Shown in pieces: positions 1-8,414 of a DNA stretch of 64,000 nucleotides. Source of the DNA: Extensimonas perlucida (lineage in GTDB: Bacteria; Pseudomonadota; Gammaproteobacteria; Burkholderiales; Burkholderiaceae_C); the NCBI RefSeq assembly GCF_007655255.1, contig NZ_VMYE01000001.1, positions 124,001 through 188,000 of the forward strand, written 5' to 3'. The notes beneath the pieces were generated by a model. That model was not told where the DNA came from, searched no databases, and saw only the letters and a list, made by a program, of their open reading frames with translations. How positions within the stretch are numbered: position 1 is the stretch's first letter; each line of letters begins with the position of its first letter. The position numbers and the translations under genes are program-made.

Positions 1-591
1 GCGACCGATGTGCACGAGGCGCTGCAGATCGAGCGCGCAGGGCTGGATGCGATCGTGGCGCAAGGCATAGAGGCGGGTGGACACCGCGGCGTGTTCGACC
101 CCGAGGCGCAGGACGAGGGCTTGAGCACCGCCGTGCTCGTGCGGCTTTTGGTGCAGCGCACGCGCCTGCCCGTGATCGCGGCCGGCGGGATCATGGACGG
201 GCAGGGCATTCGGGCCGCGCTCGACCTCGGTGCGTCGGGCGTGCAATTGGGCACGGCGTTCCTCTTGTGCCCCGAGTCCGCGGCCTCCGAGGCCTACCGC
301 GCGCAGTTGCAGAGTGAGCGCGCATCGCACACGCGGCTCACGCGCGTGCTCTCGGGGCGCCCCGCGCGCGGCCTGGTCAACCGCCTGATCGCATGGGGCG
401 AGGCTGCAGGCGCACCGCCACCGCCGGCCTATCCGGTGGCCTACGACGCGGCCAAGCAGTTGCATGCAGCCGCCGCGCGGCAAGGCGTGCATGAATTTGC
501 TGCACATTGGGCGGGGCAGGGCGCGCCGCTGGCGCGTGCGCTGCCGGCGGCGCAGTTGCTGGCCCAGCTGGCGCGCGAGGCGGGATTTTGA
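1..591 (+). CDS. Nitronate monooxygenase (2-nitropropane dioxygenase family), C-terminal part
   Basis: The gene is cut by the window start; the frame is open from base 1 and ends at TGA 589-591. Nitronate monooxygenases are FMN-dependent TIM-barrel enzymes that oxidise alkyl nitronates such as propionate 3-nitronate. The visible part has three family landmarks: [10 protein letters not shown] (phosphate and flavin loop), [10 protein letters not shown], and [14 protein letters not shown] near the end of the barrel. About 196 residues remain of a family usually 320-370 long, so roughly the first 130 are missing. It lies 25 nt upstream of coaBC on the same strand. Family assignment is secure; the substrate is not known. 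Confidence 0.85.
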   Translation, partial: ATDVHEALQIERAGLDAIVAQGIEAGGHRGVFDPEAQDEGLSTAVLVRLLVQRTRLPVIAAGGIMDGQGIRAALDLGASGVQLGTAFLLCPESAASEAYRAQLQSERASHTRLTRVLSGRPARGLVNRLIAWGEAAGAPPPPAYPVAYDAAKQLHAAAARQGVHEFAAHWAGQGAPLARALPAAQLLAQLAREAGF

Positions 592-603
592 CGTGTGCTC
601 TGC

Positions 604-616
604 TACATTCGCCGCC
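604..616 (+). promoter_or_regulatory. Leaderless-type -10 element before coaBC
   Basis: TACATT at 604-609 is followed by CGCCGCC and the coaBC ATG at 617, a 7-nt gap. A start point at the usual distance from the -10 would fall on or next to the ATG. No Shine-Dalgarno is visible. The same arrangement precedes glnS, coaX, obgE, rseP and the GGDEF-EAL gene. Confidence 0.5.
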
Positions 617-1840
617 ATGATTGATGAGGAACTTGCGGGGAAACACATCGTCTTGGGCCTGAGCGGCGGCGTGGCCTGTTACAAGGCTGCGGAGCTGTGC
701 CGCCAGCTGCAGCGCGCGGGCGCCACGGTGCAGGTGGTGATGACCGAGGCGGCGGCGCAGTTCATCACGCCCGTGACCATGCAGGCGCTGTCGGGGCGGC
801 CCGTCTATGGCTCGCAGTGGGATGCGCGCGAGCCCAACAACATGCCGCACATCAATCTGAGCCGCAACGCCGATGCGGTGCTGATCGCGCCCGCGAGCGC
901 CGACTTCATCGCGCGGCTCGCGCAGGGCCGCGCCGACGAGCTGCTCAGCCTGTTGTGCCTCGCGCGCCCGCGCGAGCGCGTGCCGCTGCTGCTCGCGCCG
1001 GCCATGAACCGTGAGATGTGGGCCCACCCCGCGACGCAGCGCAACCTCGCGCAGGTGGCGCAGGACGGCGCCACGGTGCTCGGCGTGGGTTGCGGCGACC
1101 AGGCCTGCGGCGAGACCGGCGACGGGCGCATGCTCGAGCCGCACGAGCTGGTCGAGGAGTTGACGGCTTTCTTCACCCCCAAGCTGCTTGCCGGGCACAA
1201 GGTGCTGGTCACGGCGGGGCCGACCTTCGAGGCCATAGACCCGGTGCGCGGCATCACCAACCACTCGAGCGGCAAGATGGGTTTTGCCATTGCGCGCGCG
1301 GCGCGCGCGGCCGGGGCCGAGGTCACGCTGGTCGCCGGGCCGGTGCACCTGCCCACGCCGCGCGGCGTGCGGCGCATCGACGTGCAGTCGGCGCAGCAAA
1401 TGCTTGACGCCGTGCTGCAGCAGGTGCAAAGCGCTTCGGTCTTCATCGCCACTGCGGCCGTGGCCGACTGGCGCCCGGCCACGCAGGCGGCGCACAAGAT
1501 CAAGAAGAACGGCTCGGGCGAGCCGCCGCTGCTGCGCTTCGTGGAAAACCCCGACATCCTCGCGACCGTGGCGCAGCTGCCGCAGGCCCGTAGCGGCGCG
1601 CTGTATTGCGTGGGTTTTGCCGCCGAGAGCGAGGACTTGCTCGCCCAGGCCAGCGCCAAGCGCGTGCGCAAGGGCGTGCCGCTGCTCGTGGGCAACATCG
1701 GCCCGGCGACCTTCGGGCAGGACGACAACGCCTTGCTGCTCGTCGATGCGAATGGCCACCGCGAGCTGCCGCGCGCGTCCAAGCGCGTGCTCGCGCAGCA
1801 GCTCGTGGCCGAGATCGCTGCGCGCCTGCCGCGGAATTGA
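617..1840 (+). CDS. coaBC: CoaBC: phosphopantothenoylcysteine decarboxylase / phosphopantothenate-cysteine ligase
   Basis: Bifunctional enzyme of CoA synthesis: it joins cysteine to 4'-phosphopantothenate (CoaB) and decarboxylates the product to 4'-phosphopantetheine (CoaC). The 407-residue protein has the usual length. The N-terminal flavoprotein half shows [10 protein letters not shown] (14-23), catalytic His78 in [12 protein letters not shown] (128-131) and the active-site Cys164 loop. The CoaB half starts near 190 and shows [19 protein letters not shown] (201-219) and a later HKIKK. I chose the ATG at 617 over an upstream in-frame start at 464, which would overlap the previous gene; homologues begin here and a -10 box lies just upstream. 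dut follows, as dfp-dut does in E. coli. Confidence 0.96.
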   Translation: MIDEELAGKHIVLGLSGGVACYKAAELCRQLQRAGATVQVVMTEAAAQFITPVTMQALSGRPVYGSQWDAREPNNMPHINLSRNADAVLIAPASADFIARLAQGRADELLSLLCLARPRERVPLLLAPAMNREMWAHPATQRNLAQVAQDGATVLGVGCGDQACGETGDGRMLEPHELVEELTAFFTPKLLAGHKVLVTAGPTFEAIDPVRGITNHSSGKMGFAIARAARAAGAEVTLVAGPVHLPTPRGVRRIDVQSAQQMLDAVLQQVQSASVFIATAAVADWRPATQAAHKIKKNGSGEPPLLRFVENPDILATVAQLPQARSGALYCVGFAAESEDLLAQASAKRVRKGVPLLVGNIGPATFGQDDNALLLVDANGHRELPRASKRVLAQQLVAEIAARLPRN

Positions 1841-1918
1841 CACCGCCCGGTGCGGCCCCGATGTGCCTGGGGCGCAGCGCGTGCCCATTTTTGTTCGGAT
1901 TTTTTGCGAGAGGACGCC

Positions 1919-2368
1919 GTGAAGGTCGATGTGAAGATTTTGGACGCGCGCATGGCGCAGCAGCTGCCCGCCTATGCCACCCCCGGCAGCGCAGGCCTGG
2001 ACTTGCGCGCCTGCCTGGACGCGCCGCTCACGCTGGAAGCGGGCGCCTGCGCGCTCGTGCCCACGGGGATTGCCATCCATTTGCAAGACCCGGGCTACGC
2101 CGCCTTGATCCTGCCGCGCTCGGGGTTGGGGCACAAGCACGGCGTCGTGCTCGGCAACCTCGTGGGCTTGATCGACAGCGACTACCAGGGACAGCTGATG
2201 GTCAGCGCCTGGAACCGCAGCGCCCAGGCCTACACGCTGCAGCCCCTGGAGCGCATTGCGCAGCTGGTCATCGTGCCGGTGCTGCAGGCCGAGTTCAACG
2301 TGGTGTCCGATTTCGCCGCGCCGAGCGCGCGCGGCACGGGCGGCTACGGCTCCACGGGCACGGCGTGA
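1919..2368 (+). CDS. dut: dUTP diphosphatase (dUTPase)
   Basis: Trimeric dUTPase hydrolyses dUTP to dUMP and diphosphate, keeping uracil out of DNA and supplying dUMP for thymidylate. All five family motifs are present in 149 residues: [12 protein letters not shown] (20-31), [10 protein letters not shown] (66-75), GLIDSDYQG (83-91, catalytic Asp88), [10 protein letters not shown] (111-120) and the C-terminal P-loop-like GTGGYGSTG (139-147). The start is GTG at 1919, preceded by GAGAGGA at 1908-1914; the upstream in-frame ATG at 1850 has no ribosome site and would add non-conserved residues. It sits 78 nt after coaBC, probably in one transcript. Confidence 0.96.
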   Translation: MKVDVKILDARMAQQLPAYATPGSAGLDLRACLDAPLTLEAGACALVPTGIAIHLQDPGYAALILPRSGLGHKHGVVLGNLVGLIDSDYQGQLMVSAWNRSAQAYTLQPLERIAQLVIVPVLQAEFNVVSDFAAPSARGTGGYGSTGTA

Positions 2369-2393
2369 GGGTGGATGGGGGCAAGGTTTTTTC

Positions 2394-3623
2394 ATGACAC
2401 AAGCAAACCATTCCTCCTCTGCGGGCAGCCTGCCCATGCTGCAGGTGCTCGCCTGTGGCGCGGCCATCGTCACCTTGTCGATGGGCATACGCCACGGCTT
2501 CGGACTGTGGCTGCAGCCGATCACGCAGGACCTGGGCTGGACGCGCCAGAGCTTTGCGCTCGCGATCGCGATCCAGAACCTGGCCTGGGGCCTGCTCGGC
2601 GTGCTCGCGGGCATGCTGGCCGACCGCTTTGGCGCTTTTCGCGTGCTCGTCGGCGGGGCGCTGCTGTACGCGCTCGGGCTCGCGGGCATGGCCTGGGCGC
2701 GCACGCCGCTGCTGTTTGCCCTGAGCGCGGGCGTGCTCATCGGCGCCGCGCAGGCGGGCACCACGTATGCCGTGGTCTATGGCGTGCTGGGGCGGCAGAT
2801 CGCGCCGCACAAGCGCTCCTGGGCCATGGGCGTGACGGCGGCTGCGGGCTCGTTCGGGCAGTTTCTCATGGTGCCGGTGGAAGGCGACCTGCTCTTGCAC
2901 CTGGGCTGGCAGCAGGCGCTGCTCGCCCTGGCCCTGCTGGCGCTCTTGATCGTGCCGCTGGCCTGGGGCTTGCGCGAGCCGCAAATGCAGGGCGCCGCAC
3001 ACGCGCCACGCGCGCAGAGCGCGGGGCAGGCGCTGCGCGAGGCGCTGGCCTGCCCGAGCTACCTGTTGCTGATGGCGGGCTACTTCGTGTGCGGCTTCCA
3101 GGTGGTGTTCATCGGTGTGCACATGCCCAGCTACCTCAAAGACCATGGCTTGTCGCTGCAGGTGGGCAGCCAGGCGCTCGCGCTGATCGGCCTTTTCAAC
3201 GTGCTGGGCAGCTATGCGGCCGGCGTGCTGGGGCAGCGCATGCCCAAGCGCTTCATCCTGGCGGCCATTTATTTTGCGCGCGCCGTGGCGATCGGCGTGT
3301 TCCTGCTGCTGCCGCTCAGTCCGCTTTCGGTGTATGTGTTTTCTGCCGTGATCGGGTTGCTGTGGCTTTCCACCGTCCCGCCGACCAATGCCACGGTGGC
3401 GCAGATTTTTGGCGTGCAGCATCTTTCAATGCTCGGCGGGCTGGTGTTTTTCAGCCACCAGATCGGCAGCTTTTTCGGCGTCTGGCTCGGCGGTTATTTG
3501 TATGACCGCACGGGCAGCTATGACATCGTGTGGCTCATCGCGATCGTGCTGGGCGTGTTTGCGGGGCTGGTGAACCTGCCTGTCAAAGAGGCGCCCTACC
3601 GCAGCGCGGCTCAGCCGGTGTGA
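2394..3623 (+). CDS. MFS transporter
   Basis: A 409-residue polytopic membrane protein with about twelve hydrophobic segments in two blocks, separated by a polar loop around residues 200-215, the usual major facilitator layout. After a short polar N-terminus (MTQANHSSSAG) the first helix contains MGIRHGFGLW and the loop after helix 2 carries MLADRFGAFR, the family A-motif. The YDRTGSYD stretch near the C-terminus resembles MFS carriers of small organic acids such as oxalate/formate or monocarboxylates, but that is only a resemblance and the substrate is unknown. ATG 2394 was chosen because the longer reading frame overlaps dut. It starts 25 nt after dut. Confidence 0.85.
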   Translation: MTQANHSSSAGSLPMLQVLACGAAIVTLSMGIRHGFGLWLQPITQDLGWTRQSFALAIAIQNLAWGLLGVLAGMLADRFGAFRVLVGGALLYALGLAGMAWARTPLLFALSAGVLIGAAQAGTTYAVVYGVLGRQIAPHKRSWAMGVTAAAGSFGQFLMVPVEGDLLLHLGWQQALLALALLALLIVPLAWGLREPQMQGAAHAPRAQSAGQALREALACPSYLLLMAGYFVCGFQVVFIGVHMPSYLKDHGLSLQVGSQALALIGLFNVLGSYAAGVLGQRMPKRFILAAIYFARAVAIGVFLLLPLSPLSVYVFSAVIGLLWLSTVPPTNATVAQIFGVQHLSMLGGLVFFSHQIGSFFGVWLGGYLYDRTGSYDIVWLIAIVLGVFAGLVNLPVKEAPYRSAAQPV

Positions 3624-3638
3624 GCGTACAGCGCAGCC

Positions 3639-3806
3639 ATGAACGAGATGAGGTTGCGGCGCGATCCAACTGAAACCCGGCAAAGGCCTTGGTGGCGCTG
3701 GCTGGCCTGGGGCCTGGTGTGCCTGGCATTGCTTGCAGCGTTTGCCGGCTACACCAACCCCGACTTCATGGTGCTGCTCGCGAACCAGGTGTGGGCTTGT
3801 TTTTGA
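3639..3806 (+). CDS. Small single-pass membrane protein (55 aa), unknown function
   Basis: A short frame from ATG 3639 to TGA 3806 encodes 55 residues: a basic N-terminus (NEMRLRRDPTETRQR), an aromatic WWRW patch, one hydrophobic helix (about 21-37) and a C-terminal LLANQVWACF. Basic residues before the helix predict the N-terminus in the cytoplasm. I believe, from memory, that similar very short proteins with a PDFxxxLANQxWACF ending occur in related genomes, which would support a real gene, but I cannot check. It follows the MFS gene by 15 nt. No ribosome site is obvious. Confidence 0.55.
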   Translation: MNEMRLRRDPTETRQRPWWRWLAWGLVCLALLAAFAGYTNPDFMVLLANQVWACF

Positions 3807-3879
3807 AATTGTGGGTCTTTTTCAGCTAAAACCAAGGCAGAATAAGCGCGCGCAGCTCATTTGTCAGGAGTATTTGCAG

Positions 3880-4425
3880 GTGCACGCAACGCAGCTTCCG
3901 TCGGACTGGGTATGCCGTTGGACGCATCTGGTGCCGTCCGGCAGCACGGTGCTCGATGTGGCGTGCGGGGCCGGGCGGCACCTGCGCTGGCTGCGTGCCC
4001 AGGGGTACGCGGTGGTTGGCGTGGATATGTCGCAACAGGCCTTGTCTGCCTGCACGGGGCTGGGCGAATTGGTGTGCGCCGATCTCGAAAACGGCCCCTG
4101 GCCTTTTGCCGGGCGCAGTTTCGGCGCGGTGGTCGTCACGAATTATTTGTGGCGGCCTTTGTTTCCCGTACTCGTGCAAAGCCTGGCGCCCGGCGGGGTG
4201 TTGATTTACGAGAGCTTTGCGCAGGGCAATGAATCCGTGGGGCGCCCGGCGCGGCCGGAGTTTTTGCTGCGGCCGGGCGAATTGCTGCAAGTCTGTGTGG
4301 GTTTGCATATCGTTGCTTACGAGGATGGGTTTCTTGCGCAACCAGATCGCTTCGTGCAGCGCATTGCCGCGGTGCGTGGGATGGATGCGGGCGACGCGCC
4401 TTTGCGATATTCGTTGCAATCTTGA
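3880..4425 (+). CDS. Class I SAM-dependent methyltransferase
   Basis: A 181-residue protein with the core of a class I methyltransferase: motif I VLDVACGAGRHLRWL (24-38) for S-adenosylmethionine, an acidic end of strand 2 (VVGVDMS), and DLENGPWPF followed by FGAVVVTNYLWRPLF, where motif IV lies. The substrate cannot be told; the pattern resembles TehB/UbiE-like small-molecule enzymes. The start is GTG 3880 because AGGAG at 3866-3870 lies nine bases upstream; the frame is open further upstream but overlaps the preceding small gene. The last residues (PLRYSLQS) run up to a mobile repeat at 4461. Confidence 0.8.
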   Translation: MHATQLPSDWVCRWTHLVPSGSTVLDVACGAGRHLRWLRAQGYAVVGVDMSQQALSACTGLGELVCADLENGPWPFAGRSFGAVVVTNYLWRPLFPVLVQSLAPGGVLIYESFAQGNESVGRPARPEFLLRPGELLQVCVGLHIVAYEDGFLAQPDRFVQRIAAVRGMDAGDAPLRYSLQS

Positions 4426-4460
4426 TGCATGCTTTGCAGTGCCCATGCCGAGGCAGGCTG

Positions 4461-4629
4461 CCAGGAGCCTGTCGGGCTTTGGAATCGTCGGCTGCGAATG
4501 CGCCGCAGCGGCCCATTTTTTACCGTCTTCTTGCCCCATAGTCCCGCTATGGGGCGGCGAATCCGGCAAAAACTGGCCTCGCCGGGGCGCATTCTCGCTT
4601 TCGACGCCCAAAGCCCGGCAGGCTCCTAG
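4461..4629 (+). mobile_element. Palindromic MITE-like element, copy 1
   Basis: A 161-bp core (4465-4625) lies between CCAG (4461-4464) and CTAG (4626-4629), a likely 4-bp target duplication with one base changed. The outer 20 bases are inverted repeats (AGGAGCCTGTCGGGCTTTGG) with one mismatch. Inner arms also pair: GAATGCGCC with GGCGCATTC, then a central CCCCATAG/CTATGGGG hairpin at 4534-4554, so the whole element can fold on itself. It has no coding capacity for a transposase. Copies of identical core length are at 35363 and 36496. It fills most of the gap between the methyltransferase and H-NS genes. Confidence 0.85.
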
Positions 4630-4752
4630 CTTGTAAATCCGCGGCGATTCATTTGCAAGGCCAAGTCTGGCAAGGCCAGTGGGTGCTGGCGATAATCGCG
4701 GCTTCTCTTGGCAAAGAAGGGGGGCGTTTCAGCCTGGCGCAAAATCCGTGTT

Positions 4753-4758
4753 TATAAT
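4753..4758 (+). promoter_or_regulatory. -10 element of the H-NS family gene
   Basis: A perfect TATAAT lies 35 nt before the start codon at 4794. No good -35 is seen at 17-nt spacing; the nearest candidates are weak. Confidence 0.55.
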
Positions 4759-4793
4759 GAGCGCTCCTTCCACATTTTTCTTTATTCGATACC

Positions 4794-5093
4794 ATGATCA
4801 GCTACAAAGAACTTTTGAAGCAACGCGAGGCCCTCGAGCAGCAAATCAATGAAGCGCGGCAGCGTGAAGTGGCGGATGCCCTGGCGCAGGTGCGGTCTTT
4901 GGTGGCTGAATTCGGTTTGACGGAGCAAGAAGTGTTCCCCTCCGGGCGCGCTTCCACGCGCGGCCGCGGCCCTATGGCGGGCTCCAAGGTGCCGCCCAAA
5001 TACCGTGATCCCGTCACGGGCAAAACCTGGACGGGGCGTGGCAAGCCGCCAAACTGGATGCCCAAAGAAAATCGTGAGCAGTTCTTGATCTGA
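4794..5093 (+). CDS. H-NS family nucleoid-associated protein
   Basis: A 99-residue DNA-binding protein of the H-NS/BpH3 group, which compacts the nucleoid and silences AT-rich, often foreign, DNA. The first 45 residues form a charged coiled-coil oligomerisation region (KELLKQREALEQQINEARQR). A flexible linker rich in Arg and Gly (ASTRGRGPM) follows. The C-terminal DNA-binding motif is clear: KYRDPVTGKTWTGRGKPPNWM ending close to the C-terminus, with the TGRGKPP AT-hook-like loop typical of the family. It stands alone, with its own promoter and a mobile repeat upstream. Confidence 0.93.
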   Translation: MISYKELLKQREALEQQINEARQREVADALAQVRSLVAEFGLTEQEVFPSGRASTRGRGPMAGSKVPPKYRDPVTGKTWTGRGKPPNWMPKENREQFLI

Positions 5094-5586
5094 ACCTCTG
5101 ATTTTCAGTCCGGATTCGCGGCTGTGCGCCGCGCCCGTTTGCTGTCCTGTGGCGATAGGGCCAACTTGGCAGGATCGATTGGAAAAGTCGGCTTTTTATT
5201 AGGGTGATGGCAGCGCAGCGCCTTGCGATTTGAGTTTCATCGGGGTGCGTTGGGGATATTGGTGCATGTTCTTGCATCTGCGCACCGTGAGTTCTGATTT
5301 TGGTGCCGCAGTAAAAGCCAGACGCAATCGATGCGTCTGGCTTTTTGTTTGCCTGGGGTTGGGCGCGCGGGGATGGGTGTTGCATTGATTTTGCGCGGAT
5401 TCTCGTTATTTTTGCCCTTGGTGCGGCAGGGCTGACCGGCGCGTGTGTGGCAAAGATCAGCCCGCCGGCGCTGCCGCGATATGCCATGCCTGAGTTGGGG
5501 CTGGTGTTTTGTGGGCTTTTGCGCTTGCGCTCAATGCTGGTTTGCCACAATAGCGCGATTCTTGGGTTTCATTGGGAGAATGGGTG
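5094..5586. other. Non-coding interval between the H-NS gene and acnA
   Basis: No convincing protein gene on either strand. The interval contains a strong terminator at 5313-5347, about 220 nt after the H-NS stop. That is a long 3' region, so it could be an extended 3' UTR or a small RNA ending at the terminator. Just before acnA, CACAAT at 5546-5551 is a possible -10. The reading frames crossing it lack family features. Confidence 0.5.
5313..5347 (+). terminator. Rho-independent terminator
   Basis: An 11-bp stem AGCCAGACGCA / TGCGTCTGGCT with loop ATCGA is preceded by A residues and followed by TTTTTG. It probably ends transcription from the H-NS gene, or of an unannotated RNA between them. 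Confidence 0.85.
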
Positions 5587-8400
5587 ATGACTGCTTCTGA
5601 TCGCACGTTCGTACATCCGTATTCGGCGGTGCTGGCTGAGTTCCGCACCGCCTCGGGGAAAACCGGGCGCTTTTATTCATTGCCTGCACTTGCGCAGCGG
5701 TTTCCGCGCATCGCGCGTCTGCCGGTGTCGCTGCGCATCGTGCTCGAGGCGGTGCTGCGCCATTGCGACGGCCGCAAGGTGCTGCCTGAGCACGTGGAGC
5801 AGCTCGCGAACTGGGCGCCGCAGGCCGAGCGCAAGGACGAAATTCCCTTCGTCGTCGCGCGCGTTGTGCTGCAGGACTTCACGGGCGTGCCGCTGCTGGC
5901 CGATCTGGCGGCGATGCGCAGCGCGGCCGCACGGCTCGGCCAAGACCCGCAAAAGATCGAGCCGCTCGTGCCCGTCGATCTGGTGGTGGATCACTCCGTC
6001 ATGGTGGACTACTACGGCACGCGCAATGCGCTCGATCTGAACATGAAGCTCGAATTCCAGCGCAACCGCGAGCGCTACCAGTTCATGAAATGGGGCATGC
6101 AGGCCTTCAAGACCTTCGGCGTGGTGCCGCCGGGCTTTGGCATCGTGCACCAGGTCAACCTCGAATACCTCGCGCGTGGCGTGCACCAGGGGGCGGACGG
6201 CGTGGTGTACCCCGACACACTCGTGGGCACCGACAGCCACACGACCATGATCAACGGCATCGGCGTGGTCGGCTGGGGCGTGGGCGGCATCGAGGCCGAG
6301 GCTGCGATGCTCGGGCAGCCCGTGTATTTCCTCACGCCCGACGTGGTGGGGCTGGAGCTCACGGGCCAGCTGCGCGAGGGCGTCACGGCGACCGATCTGG
6401 TGCTCACCGTGACCGAACTGCTGCGCCGCCACAAGGTGGTGGGCAAGTTCGTCGAATTTTTCGGCGAAGGCGCGCGCACCCTCTCGGTGCCCGACCGCGC
6501 CACGCTGGGCAACATGGCGCCCGAATACGGCGCGACCATGGGCTTTTTCCCGGTCGATGAAAAGACCATCGAGTATTTCCGCGGCACGGGCCGCAGCGCC
6601 GACGAGATCGAGGCCTTTGAAGCCTACTTCAAGGCGCAGGGGCTGTTCGGCGTGCCGGGCGCGGGCGAGGTCGAATACTCGCAGGTGCTGCGGCTCGATC
6701 TGGGCAGTATCGCGCCCAGTCTGGCCGGCCCCAAGCGCCCGCAAGACCGCGTCGAGCTCGCCCAGGTGGCGGCGCAGTTCACCGAGCTGTTCAGCAAGCC
6801 CGCAGCCGAAAACGGCTTCAACCGCCCGGCCGAACAGCTGCGCGAGCGCTACCCCGTGCACGTGGGCGCCCAGGCGCTGCCCACGCAGCGCGCCGCCGAC
6901 GTGACGCTAGCCAATGGCGACGTGCTGATCGCCGCGATCACGAGCTGCACCAATACCTCCAACCCGAGCGTGATGCTCGCGGCGGGCCTGCTCGCCAAAA
7001 AGGCCGTGGAGGCCGGCCTTACGGTGCCGCCGCACATCAAGACTTCGCTCGCGCCGGGCTCGCGGGTGGTGACCGAATACCTCACGCAGACGGGCTTGCT
7101 GCCCTACCTCGAGCAGCTCGGCTTTGCGCTCGCGGGCTACGGCTGCACCACCTGCATAGGCAACGCGGGCGACCTTGCGCCCGAGATCAACGAGGCCATC
7201 ACGGCGCACAAGCTCGTGTGCGCGGCAGTGCTCTCGGGCAACCGCAACTTCGAGGCGCGCATCCACCCCAACCTCAAAGCCAACTACCTCGCGAGCCCGC
7301 CGCTGGTCGTGGCCTATGCGATTGCCGGCTCGCTCTTGCGCGACTTGACGCGCGAGCCGCTCGGCCAGGGCAAGGACGGGCGCGCCGTCTATCTGCGCGA
7401 CATCTGGCCCAGCAGCGAAGAAATCCACGCGCTGCTGCGCTTCGCGCTCAACGGCGAGGCGTTCCGCGCCAACTACGCCAAGCTGCAGTCCGACCCCGGC
7501 GCGCTGTGGCAAAACATCCAGGGCGTGCAAGGCACGACGTACACCTGGCCGCCCAGCACCTACATCGCCGAACCACCGTTTTTCGCCAACTTTACTCTCG
7601 ATCAAGGAGCTGTCAGCGCAGGCGGGGCGGGCGTAAAAGGCCAAAATGATGCAGATTCCATCGCCGTGCGCGGCGCGCGCATCATGGCCTTGTTTGGCGA
7701 CTCGATCACCACCGACCACATCTCGCCCGCGGGCTCCATCCCCGTCAACTCGCCCGCGGGGCAATGGCTGCTCGCGCACGGCGTGAAGAAAGAGGACTTC
7801 AACAGCTATGGCGCACGCCGCGGCAACCACGAGGTCATGATGCGCGGCACCTTCGCGAACGTGCGCATCAAGAACCTCATGCTGCCGCCGCTGCCCGACG
7901 GCGCGCGCGAGGAGGGCGGCTTCACGCTCTACCAAAACCCCGGCCCGCAGCAGGGTGAAAAGATGTTCATTTTCGACGCCGCCATGCGCTACCAGGCTGA
8001 GCACACGCCCACGGTGGTGTTCGCGGGCGAGGAATACGGCACGGGCTCGAGCCGCGACTGGGCGGCCAAGGGCACGCAGCTCTTGGGCATCAAGGCCGTG
8101 GTGGCGCGCAGCTTTGAGCGCATCCACCGCTCCAACCTGGTCGGCATGGGCGTGCTGCCGCTGCAGTTCCAGGGCGCCGATTCGTGGCAATCGCTCGGGC
8201 TCACGGGCCGCGAAGTCATCGACGTGCTGCCCGACCCGGCGCTCACGCCGCAAAGCGACGCCACCTTGGTGATCCACCGCCCCGACGGCACGCGCGAGCA
8301 GGTGCGCGTGACGCTGCGCATAGACACGCCCATCGAGGTGGACTACTACCGCGCGGGCGGCATCCTGCCCTTCGTGCTGCGCCAGCTGCTGGCTGCCTGA
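5587..8400 (+). CDS. acnA: Aconitate hydratase A
   Basis: Aconitase A of the TCA cycle interconverts citrate and isocitrate through a [4Fe-4S] cluster. At 937 residues it has the length of the AcnA/IRP1 family. The cluster cysteines are Cys454 ([10 protein letters not shown]) and Cys520/Cys523 ([10 protein letters not shown]). The C-terminal swivel domain carries [15 protein letters not shown]. The sequence [19 protein letters not shown] fits AcnA rather than the methylcitrate enzyme AcnD. The start at 5587 has GGGAG nine bases upstream; an ATG at 5572 is in frame but overlaps that site. An AT-rich insert near residues 672-690 ([17 protein letters not shown]) matches a dispersed repeat found elsewhere in the window. 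Confidence 0.96.
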   Translation: MTASDRTFVHPYSAVLAEFRTASGKTGRFYSLPALAQRFPRIARLPVSLRIVLEAVLRHCDGRKVLPEHVEQLANWAPQAERKDEIPFVVARVVLQDFTGVPLLADLAAMRSAAARLGQDPQKIEPLVPVDLVVDHSVMVDYYGTRNALDLNMKLEFQRNRERYQFMKWGMQAFKTFGVVPPGFGIVHQVNLEYLARGVHQGADGVVYPDTLVGTDSHTTMINGIGVVGWGVGGIEAEAAMLGQPVYFLTPDVVGLELTGQLREGVTATDLVLTVTELLRRHKVVGKFVEFFGEGARTLSVPDRATLGNMAPEYGATMGFFPVDEKTIEYFRGTGRSADEIEAFEAYFKAQGLFGVPGAGEVEYSQVLRLDLGSIAPSLAGPKRPQDRVELAQVAAQFTELFSKPAAENGFNRPAEQLRERYPVHVGAQALPTQRAADVTLANGDVLIAAITSCTNTSNPSVMLAAGLLAKKAVEAGLTVPPHIKTSLAPGSRVVTEYLTQTGLLPYLEQLGFALAGYGCTTCIGNAGDLAPEINEAITAHKLVCAAVLSGNRNFEARIHPNLKANYLASPPLVVAYAIAGSLLRDLTREPLGQGKDGRAVYLRDIWPSSEEIHALLRFALNGEAFRANYAKLQSDPGALWQNIQGVQGTTYTWPPSTYIAEPPFFANFTLDQGAVSAGGAGVKGQNDADSIAVRGARIMALFGDSITTDHISPAGSIPVNSPAGQWLLAHGVKKEDFNSYGARRGNHEVMMRGTFANVRIKNLMLPPLPDGAREEGGFTLYQNPGPQQGEKMFIFDAAMRYQAEHTPTVVFAGEEYGTGSSRDWAAKGTQLLGIKAVVARSFERIHRSNLVGMGVLPLQFQGADSWQSLGLTGREVIDVLPDPALTPQSDATLVIHRPDGTREQVRVTLRIDTPIEVDYYRAGGILPFVLRQLLAA
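7602..7652 (+). repeat. AT-rich dispersed repeat, coding copy within acnA
   Basis: ATCAAGGAGCTGTCAGCGCA, GGCGGGGCGGGCGTAAAAGG and CCAAAATGATG. Read in reverse it gives CATTTTGGCC...GCGC..CAGCTCC as in the copies at 51507 and 11341. It lies in a linker before the swivel domain and keeps the frame. Confidence 0.55.
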
Positions 8401-8414
8401 GAACAAGTGCGCGT

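Noticed and set aside
377-2764. A 795-codon minus-strand frame opposite coaBC, dut and the MFS gene
   Set aside because: Its translation is Arg/Ala/His-rich with no domain; the plus-strand genes are certain. Long antisense frames are expected in GC-rich DNA.
5014-5550. A 178-codon minus-strand frame across the H-NS gene end and the gap before acnA
   Set aside because: Runs through a terminator hairpin and the H-NS coding region; composition not protein-like.
5345-5587. An 80-codon plus-strand frame just upstream of acnA
   Set aside because: Starts within terminator sequence, no ribosome site, no conserved feature; partly hydrophobic by chance.
6907-8406. A 499-codon minus-strand frame opposite acnA
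   Set aside because: Shadow of acnA, rich in Arg and Ala, without domain.
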